From Actinomadura graeca (GTDB lineage Bacteria > Actinomycetota > Actinomycetes > Streptosporangiales > Streptosporangiaceae): DNA of 64,000 bases. The stretch is taken from assembly GCF_019175365.1 (NCBI RefSeq), contig NZ_CP059572.1, positions 6,758,001 through 6,822,000 on the forward strand, read 5' to 3'. Shown here in pieces: positions 58,737 through 64,000 of this stretch; the first letter of the stretch is position 1, and every line of letters begins with the position of its first letter. Under the pieces are notes generated by a model that was not told where the DNA came from, did not search any database, and was given only the letters and a program-made list of their open reading frames with translations. The translations under genes were made by a program, and so were the position numbers.

Positions 58737-59534
58737 TCAGGCGATGTCGCGGCAGGTGGACTCTCCGGGGAGCAGCGGCCGGAGGCGGACGGAGTAGGTC
58801 TTGCCCTGGCTGCGCCACGCGATGCCGGGACGGGTGTCGGGGACCTTCGCCGCGGGGGCCAGGGTGCAGATGCCGCCGGCGGACTGCTCGCCCTTCCCGA
58901 GCGGGGACAGGGGCCAGCTCTTGACCGTCCCGTCGGCGCCCTCGCCCGCGAGGATCGCGACCCGCGCGGGCGAGTAGGAGCGGCGCGGGGCGGCGAGGTC
59001 GGCGGCGGGCCAGCCGCGCGGGTCCAGCCGCTCGCGGAACCTGACCGCGGGGTCGGACTGCGACTCCGGCTGGATGATCTTCGTGGTGGCGTCGCCGAAG
59101 GTGAACTCCAGGGTGATCGCGTCGGCGACCTGACCGGAGCCGGTCGTGTGGGAGCGTCCGAGACCGGCCGCGCGCGCCTCGTCCAGGAGACGCCGGAGCG
59201 CCGCCGGTTTCAGGCGGTACTCCACGGGGTCGCCCCCGGACGCGACCACGGCGCGGCCCGTCGAGTAGAGGGAGAAGTCAGGCAGGGATCCCGGGCCGCC
59301 CTTGCCGACGAATCCTCCGGTCTCGCGCCATCGCAGCACGAGGTGTTCACCGGCGGGGTCCTTGTCGGCGGGGGGCGCGGTCGAGGGCGCGGCCGAGGAC
59401 GGCGGCGCGGAAGCGGTGGGAGACGCGAGCGAATGCGGGGGCTTGGTGACGCGGGAGTCCCCGTCGCAGGCGGTGAGGGCGCTCGTGCAGGCGAGCGCCA
59501 CGACCCAGCTGAGACGTGCGTACGGACCGGCCAT
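58737..59534 (-). CDS. Lipoprotein, hypothetical
   Basis: A 265-aa lipoprotein: signal MAGPYARLSWVVALACTSAL and lipobox LTAC with Cys at about residue 23, then a Ser/Ala/Pro-rich spacer and a folded domain (LDEARAAGLGRS, DATTKIIQPESQSDP). No catalytic motif recognised. ATG 59534. It sits on the opposite strand between bsaP and bioD, convergent with bsaP. Confidence 0.85.
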   Translation of the reverse strand: MAGPYARLSWVVALACTSALTACDGDSRVTKPPHSLASPTASAPPSSAAPSTAPPADKDPAGEHLVLRWRETGGFVGKGGPGSLPDFSLYSTGRAVVASGGDPVEYRLKPAALRRLLDEARAAGLGRSHTTGSGQVADAITLEFTFGDATTKIIQPESQSDPAVRFRERLDPRGWPAADLAAPRRSYSPARVAILAGEGADGTVKSWPLSPLGKGEQSAGGICTLAPAAKVPDTRPGIAWRSQGKTYSVRLRPLLPGESTCRDIA

Positions 59535-59646
59535 GCGCCCTTGGACGCGCGGGACGCCCGGCCGGTTCCCCGCGACAAGATCCGGCGCCGAAGACTGTGG
59601 GATCCGGTACCCGACGCCGCCGCTCCCGCGCGCTAGTGTGCGGCTC

Positions 59647-60375
59647 GTGAGCGTGCTCGTGATTACCGGGACCTGCACGGGGGTCGGCAAGACCGTCGTG
59701 ACCGCCGCGCTGGCCGCGGTGACCGCCGCGCGCGGCGCGCCGGTCACCGTCGTCAAACCGGGCCAGAGCGGGGTGGGGGACGGGGAGCCCGGCGACCTCG
59801 ACGACGTCGCGCGGCTCGCCGGGATCGGCGACGTCCACGAGTTCGCGCGGTTCCCCGACCCGCTGTCGCCCGCCGCCGCGGCCCGCCGCGCGGGGCTCCC
59901 GCCTGTCCGGCTGCCGGACGTGGCGAAACGCGTCCGGGAGCTGTCCGCGGGCAACAGGCTGGTGCTGGTGGAGGGGGCGGGCGGGCTGCTCGTCCGCTAC
60001 GACGAGGAGGGGACCACGATCGCGGACCTGGCGCGCTGGCTCGGCGCCGCCGTCGTCGTGGTGACGCGGCCGGGACTCGGGACCCTCAACCACACCGCGC
60101 TCACCCTGGAGGCGATGGCGCACCGCGGCGTCCAGCTCGCGGGCGTCGTGATCGGCGCGTGGCCGGACGAGCCCGACCTCGCCATGCGCAGCAACGTCCG
60201 CGACCTGGAGACGATCGCCGCCCGGCCGCTGGCGGGCGTGCTGCCGGAGGGCGCGGGCGCCCTCGGCCCGGCCGAGTTCCTCGCCGCCGCGCGGCGGGGC
60301 CTCGCCCCGGCGTTCGGCGGCGGATTCGACCCTGCTACCTTCCGGGATTCGGTGCTGGAGAAGGGGGACACGTGA
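59647..60375 (+). CDS. bioD: Dethiobiotin synthetase
   Basis: A 242-aa BioD, closing the ureido ring of dethiobiotin from DAPA, CO2 and ATP. P-loop [20 protein letters not shown] (substrate Lys and Thr/Ser step), [12 protein letters not shown], and the C-terminal [13 protein letters not shown] element are all normal. GTG 59647 is seven bases after TAGTGT (59634-59639): leaderless. Its stop overlaps bioB (GTGA). Confidence 0.96.
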   Translation: MSVLVITGTCTGVGKTVVTAALAAVTAARGAPVTVVKPGQSGVGDGEPGDLDDVARLAGIGDVHEFARFPDPLSPAAAARRAGLPPVRLPDVAKRVRELSAGNRLVLVEGAGGLLVRYDEEGTTIADLARWLGAAVVVVTRPGLGTLNHTALTLEAMAHRGVQLAGVVIGAWPDEPDLAMRSNVRDLETIAARPLAGVLPEGAGALGPAEFLAAARRGLAPAFGGGFDPATFRDSVLEKGDT

Positions 60376-61367
60376 CCGACATCCTCGATGTGGCGCGGCG
60401 GCAGGTGCTGGACGAGGGCCGGGGGCTGGCGGCGGACCAGGTGCTGGAGTGCCTGACCCTGCCCGACGACCGGCTGGAGGACCTCCTCGCCCTCGCGCAT
60501 GAGGTCCGCGTCCGGTGGTGCGGCCCGGAGGTCGAGGTCGAGGGCATCGTGTCGCTCAAGACCGGCGGTTGCCCGGAGGACTGCCACTTCTGCTCGCAGT
60601 CGGGCAAGTTCGAGTCCCCCGTCCGCTCGGTGTGGCTGAACATCCCCGAGCTGGTCGAGGCCGCGAAGGAGACCGCGCGGACGGGCGCGACCGAATTCTG
60701 CATCGTCGCGGCCGTCCGGGGCCCGGACGAGCGGCTGATGGCGCAGGTCCGCGACGGCGTCAAGGCGATCAACGACGCGGTCGAGATCAACATCGCGTGC
60801 TCGCTCGGCATGCTCACCCAGGCGCAGGTGGACGAGCTCGCCGCGATGGGCGTCCACCGCTACAACCACAACCTGGAGACGGCCCGCTCGCACTTCCCGA
60901 ACGTGGTGACGACCCACTCGTGGGAGGAGCGCTGGGACACCCTCCGCATGGTCAAGGGAGCCGGGATGGAGGTGTGCTGCGGCGGCATCGTCGGCATGGG
61001 CGAGACCGTCGCGCAGCGCGCCGAGTTCGCGGCGCAGCTCGCCGAGCTGGACCCCGACGAGGTCCCGCTGAACTTCCTCGCACCCCGCCCGGGCACCCCT
61101 TTCGCCGACTTCCCGCTGGTGGAGGGCACCGAGGCGCTCCGCACGATCGCCGCGTTCCGGCTGGCCCTGCCCCGGACCATCCTGCGGTACGCGGGCGGCC
61201 GGGAGCTGACCCTCGGCGACCTCGGCACCCGCGAGGGCATGCTCGGCGGCATCAACGCGATCATCGTCGGCAACTACCTGACCACGCTCGGCCGCCCCGC
61301 CGAGAAGGACCTGGACCTCCTCACCGAGCTCCAGATGCCGATCAAAGCCCTTTCCAAGACCCTGTGA
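60372..61367 (+). CDS. bioB: Biotin synthase
   Basis: A 331-aa radical-SAM enzyme that inserts sulphur into dethiobiotin. The [4Fe-4S] motif is Cys67-x3-Cys71-x2-Cys74 ([12 protein letters not shown]); [20 protein letters not shown] and [14 protein letters not shown] follow. The length and EVCCGG segment match the actinobacterial BioB group. GTG 60372 overlaps bioD. A BsaP-like gene lies 1.7 kb upstream. Confidence 0.97.
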   Translation: MTDILDVARRQVLDEGRGLAADQVLECLTLPDDRLEDLLALAHEVRVRWCGPEVEVEGIVSLKTGGCPEDCHFCSQSGKFESPVRSVWLNIPELVEAAKETARTGATEFCIVAAVRGPDERLMAQVRDGVKAINDAVEINIACSLGMLTQAQVDELAAMGVHRYNHNLETARSHFPNVVTTHSWEERWDTLRMVKGAGMEVCCGGIVGMGETVAQRAEFAAQLAELDPDEVPLNFLAPRPGTPFADFPLVEGTEALRTIAAFRLALPRTILRYAGGRELTLGDLGTREGMLGGINAIIVGNYLTTLGRPAEKDLDLLTELQMPIKALSKTL

Positions 61368-61392
61368 CCCCGCCCAAGAGCCTGTGACCCGC

Positions 61393-61432
61393 CTCCCGCC
61401 GTGATCCCCCGGACGGGAGCGCACGGCGGGAG
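61393..61432. terminator. Terminator between bioB and Uma2 gene
   Basis: CTCCCGCCGTG (61393-61403) and its exact complement (61422-61432) form an 11-bp stem with an 18-base loop between convergent stops; a symmetric, two-way terminator is likely. Confidence 0.75.
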
Positions 61433-61446
61433 CCGGAGCCGGTGTC

Positions 61447-62112
61447 TCAGTCCTGCCAGGGCGTCCACTCGGAGGTGTCGATGTCCAAGTCGAACGGATC
61501 GGGGAGCCGGTCGGTGTCCCCGAACGGCCACGACTCCTCATGCAGATAGGCGGCCGAGCCCCGGTCCGGGATGGAGTACAGGGTCGACTTCATGATCTTG
61601 GGGGAGCGGTCGACCAGCAGGTAGTAGGGGATCTCGGCCACCGCGTAGCGGTTCCACTTGCTGCTCTCGGGCTGTTTCCTCGTGCTCTTCGCGGGACGCC
61701 GGTCGTTCTCGGCGGTGCTGGACGAGGTGACCGCGACGACGAGTTCGACCTGGTCGGGGACCAGCGTCTTCACACGTGATCGCCGGGCGGCGAGGTACAC
61801 GTCGCGGTCAAGGACCACCAGGTCCGGGCTGAACCCCTCGCCGATGCCCACGAGCGAGAGTCCGGTCCCTTGGTCGGCACGCCACGGGAATCCTTCTCGT
61901 CCGGCGCGGGCTTGGGCCAGGGCATAGGAGATGTCGCCGACGACGGCGTTGTGCTCCAGCGCGGGGGGCGGTGACACGACGACTGATCCTCCGATGACTT
62001 CGACCCGGGAGCTTTCGGGCGCGTGGACGAAGTCGTCGAGTTCGCCGCGGGCCCACATGTCGTAGGCCGTGTCCGGCAACAGCATGGGCCCGGTGTGATC
62101 GACAACCGTCAC
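61447..62112 (-). CDS. Uma2-family (DUF820) protein, possibly inactive nuclease
   Basis: A 221-aa Uma2 protein of PD-(D/E)XK fold. PDLVVLD supplies the Asp, but the next strand reads VELVVAVTS where LVVEV is usual, so the catalytic Glu is Ala. An unusual basic insertion (about 141-152, RRPAKSTRKQPE) precedes the YYLLVD strand that closes the fold. GTG 62112. Uma2 genes are abundant in actinomycetes and cyanobacteria, with unknown roles. Confidence 0.88.
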   Translation of the reverse strand: MTVVDHTGPMLLPDTAYDMWARGELDDFVHAPESSRVEVIGGSVVVSPPPALEHNAVVGDISYALAQARAGREGFPWRADQGTGLSLVGIGEGFSPDLVVLDRDVYLAARRSRVKTLVPDQVELVVAVTSSSTAENDRRPAKSTRKQPESSKWNRYAVAEIPYYLLVDRSPKIMKSTLYSIPDRGSAAYLHEESWPFGDTDRLPDPFDLDIDTSEWTPWQD

Positions 62113-62218
62113 TTTCGGTGACTCCTTCCTCGCGATCTGCTCCGGTCATCGTGGGGAACGTGTGTTCGGAGCGTAGTCGGATCGCGGAATTCGCGTCACC
62201 GAACGTGGCACCCGGGGG

Positions 62219-63022
62219 TCACCTGCGGAGGCGGGTGATGAACTTGTAGCGGTCGCCGCGGTAGAGGGACTGGGCCCACTCCACCGGCTGGCCCGTGGTG
62301 TCGAAGGCGTGACGGGAGAGCAGCAGCATGGGGAGGCCGACGTCCACGCCGAGGAGCTGCGCGTCGTGCGGGGTGGCGAGGACGGTCTCGATCGTCTCCT
62401 CGGCCTCGGTCAGGTGGACGTCGTAGGCGGTGGCGAGCGTCTCGTACAGGGAGTGATGGCGGGGCAGCTCGCGGCGCAGGCCGGGGAAGCGGCGTGCCGG
62501 CAGGTGGGAGGTGTCGACGGACATCGGCTCGCCGTCGGCGAGGCGCAGCCGGTGGATGCGCAGGACCCGTCCCCCGGGGCGGATGCGGAGCAGGGTGGCG
62601 AGACGCTCGTCGGCGCTGACGTAGCCCGCCTCCAGGATGCGGGTCTCGGGCCGCAGCCCGTGGTGGCGCATGTCCTCGGTGTAGCTGACGAGCTGGAGCT
62701 CCTGGGAGACCTTGGGTTTGGCGACGAAGGTGCCCTTGCCCTGGATCCGCTGGAGGCGGCCCTCGACGACGAGCTCGGCGAGGGCCTGCCGTACGGTGGT
62801 GCGGGACGTCGCGTACTTCTCGGCGAGCGTCCGCTCAGGCGGGAGGGGGCTGCCCGGGGGCAGCGACTGGATCAGCTCCACGAGGAGCTCTTTCAGTTTG
62901 TAGTACTTCGGTATGCGCGGCGCCTGGCTCGCGTGGTGCCTGCTGATCTCCCCGAGTGTGGCCCGTTCGAATCCGTGGTCGAATCCGCCCCCGTGCCGGG
63001 GCCCGCCCCTGACCTCCGTCAC
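62219..63022 (-). CDS. dasR: GntR/HutC-family regulator, DasR-like
   Basis: A 267-aa GntR regulator very close to Streptomyces Das[59 protein letters not shown], and the UTRA domain with [12 protein letters not shown] and [18 protein letters not shown]. DasR binds dre sites and senses glucosamine-phosphate, governing N-acetylglucosamine use and antibiotic genes. N-terminal 30 residues differ (Gly/His-rich). GTG 63022. It lies downstream of bioF; no chitin or NagE genes are in the window. Confidence 0.85.
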   Translation of the reverse strand: MTEVRGGPRHGGGFDHGFERATLGEISRHHASQAPRIPKYYKLKELLVELIQSLPPGSPLPPERTLAEKYATSRTTVRQALAELVVEGRLQRIQGKGTFVAKPKVSQELQLVSYTEDMRHHGLRPETRILEAGYVSADERLATLLRIRPGGRVLRIHRLRLADGEPMSVDTSHLPARRFPGLRRELPRHHSLYETLATAYDVHLTEAEETIETVLATPHDAQLLGVDVGLPMLLLSRHAFDTTGQPVEWAQSLYRGDRYKFITRLRR

Positions 63023-63059
63023 GGCATCTCCTCACGTTCATCATCGGTTTTCCCCGATG

Positions 63060-64000
63060 TTATGCGTGAAGACTACGGGCGGTAGAGCGTGCGACCTCCG
63101 CCAGGGCTGCCGCGAGCCTTGTGAGGTCTGCCTCGTCCACGGTGGCGCGTGCCGTCAGCCGGAGGCAGGCGCGGCCCTTGGGGACCGAGGGGGGCCTGAA
63201 GCACCCTACGCGGACGCCGTGTTCAGCGCAGATCTCGGCGGCCCGGAGCGCCGCGTGCGGCTCGCCCAGGAACACCGGGACGACGGCCGCGGCAGGGGTG
63301 GCGGTCTCCAGGCCGGAACCGGTCGCGAGGTTTGCCATGCGCCGGGCCCGGTCACGGGCGCGGCGGGGCAGGTCCGGGTCCGATTCGAGGACGTCGAGCG
63401 CGGCCAGCGCGGCCCCCGCGGCGGGCGGGTTCAGGCCGGTGTCGAAGATGAACGCGCGGGCGGTGTCGACGAGCGTGTCGATCACCTCGGGGGCGCCGAG
63501 GACGGCGCCGCCCTGGGACGCCAGCGACTTCGACAGCGTGAGGGTGCGGACCACGTCCGGCTCCCCGGCCAGGCCCGCGGCGTGCACGGCTCCCCGGCCC
63601 CGGTCGCCGACGACGCCGAGGGCGTGCGCCTCGTCGACCACCAGCAGCGCCCCGTGCGCGCGGACGGCGCGGTGCAGCCCGGCGAGGGGAGCGAGGTCGC
63701 CGTCCACGGAGAACACCGCGTCGGTGACGACGAGGGCGTGCTCCTCCTCGCGTCCGGCGAGGGCCTCCTCGGCGGCGGCGGCGTCCCCGTGCGGGACGAT
63801 CACGACGCGGGCCCGCGACAGCCGGCAGGCGTCCACGATCGAGGCGTGGTTGACCTGGTCGGACACCACCAGCGTGCCGGGCCCGGCGAGGGCGGTGACG
63901 GCGCCGAGGTTGGCCATGAAGCCGGAGGAGAACACGAGCCCGGTGGGGGCCCCGGCGAACGCGGCGAGCCTGCGGTCCAGCTCGTCGTGCAGCCGCGTCG
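63060..64000 (-). CDS. bioF: 8-amino-7-oxononanoate synthase, 5' end outside window
   Basis: PLP-dependent AONS of biotin synthesis; 313 codons to TAA at 63060 are visible and the frame runs past base 64000, so the N-terminus is missing. FSSGFMANLGAV, DQVNHASIVDACRLS, VVDEAHALGVVG and the PLP Lys segment LTLSKSLASQGG are present. It fits the bioD-bioB genes, though on the other strand and 1.7 kb away. dasR-like gene starts 37 bases downstream on the same strand. Confidence 0.9.
   Translation of the reverse strand, partial: TRLHDELDRRLAAFAGAPTGLVFSSGFMANLGAVTALAGPGTLVVSDQVNHASIVDACRLSRARVVIVPHGDAAAAEEALAGREEEHALVVTDAVFSVDGDLAPLAGLHRAVRAHGALLVVDEAHALGVVGDRGRGAVHAAGLAGEPDVVRTLTLSKSLASQGGAVLGAPEVIDTLVDTARAFIFDTGLNPPAAGAALAALDVLESDPDLPRRARDRARRMANLATGSGLETATPAAAVVPVFLGEPHAALRAAEICAEHGVRVGCFRPPSVPKGRACLRLTARATVDEADLTRLAAALAEVARSTARSLHA

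Noticed and set aside
1..64000. CRISPR arrays, insertion sequences or prophage genes
   Set aside because: No regularly spaced repeats, no transposase, integrase or phage structural motifs were seen.

Overview
The window is high-GC actinobacterial chromosome. An sigR-rsrA pair with a sigma-R-type promoter, an aroA-rsgA-hisN group, a DasR-like regulator, DUF574 methyltransferases, UPF0182 and PPA1309 proteins, BsaP-type biotin chemistry and frequent leaderless GTG/ATG starts point to a filamentous actinomycete, probably Streptosporangiales/Thermomonosporaceae (an inference from gene content; no rRNA is present). Genes are dense, often overlap by ATGA or GTGA, and are mostly housekeeping, with a looser accessory stretch at about 20.5-32.6 kb.

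Layout. 1-9.2 kb: conserved core resembling the mycobacterial Rv3193c-Rv3195 neighbourhood (zinc metalloprotease with a coupled 58-aa ORF and NUDIX hydrolase, SDR protein, UPF0182 membrane protein, PPA1309 protein, moaE, PDZ/Lon-like protease). 9.2-20.5 kb is bounded by two near-identical 92-bp copies of an initiator tRNA gene with its promoter. Between them lie palindromic repeats, an orphan small protein plus kinase, an envelope-glycosylation operon (GT2/GtrA, GT39, response regulator, histidine kinase) read together with a PucR-type regulator, and the divergent proline-catabolic pair. 20.6-32.6 kb: accessory genes (exonuclease, PD-(D/E)XK protein, MarR, two methyltransferases, small Cys proteins, secreted proteins, ABC-transporter remains, HxlR/hydrolase pair, kelch protein) with several low-coding gaps. 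32.9-41.8 kb: a fused alpha/beta hydrolase-AMP-ligase protein, a P450, a Tat-exported protein, L-2-hydroxyglutarate oxidase and hisN. 41.8-53.8 kb: BBE-type oxidoreductase, rsgA, aroA, an ECF sigma/anti-sigma locus with a CHRD-DUF3455 target, DoxX, SRAP protein, methyltransferase, then sigR-rsrA and an epimerase. 54-64 kb: a small peptide ORF, two membrane HD-domain proteins, a stand-alone biotin carboxylase followed by bsaP, a lipoprotein, bioD-bioB, Uma2, a DasR-like regulator and bioF (cut by the window edge).

Most notable: (i) an ECF sigma locus in which the sigma operon and the separate CHRD-DUF3455 gene both carry TGAACC-N17-CGT, giving a predicted autoregulated mini-regulon; (ii) a BsaP-like Fe-S/zinc-type small protein placed behind a biotin-dependent-type carboxylase rather than next to bioB; (iii) a tandem of membrane HD-GYP and degenerate HD proteins preceded by a 30-aa ORF; (iv) a PucR regulator with no stop codon before a GT2/GtrA gene, next to a GT39 gene broken by an apparent one-base deletion. 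The last two could be sequence errors and need read-level checks.
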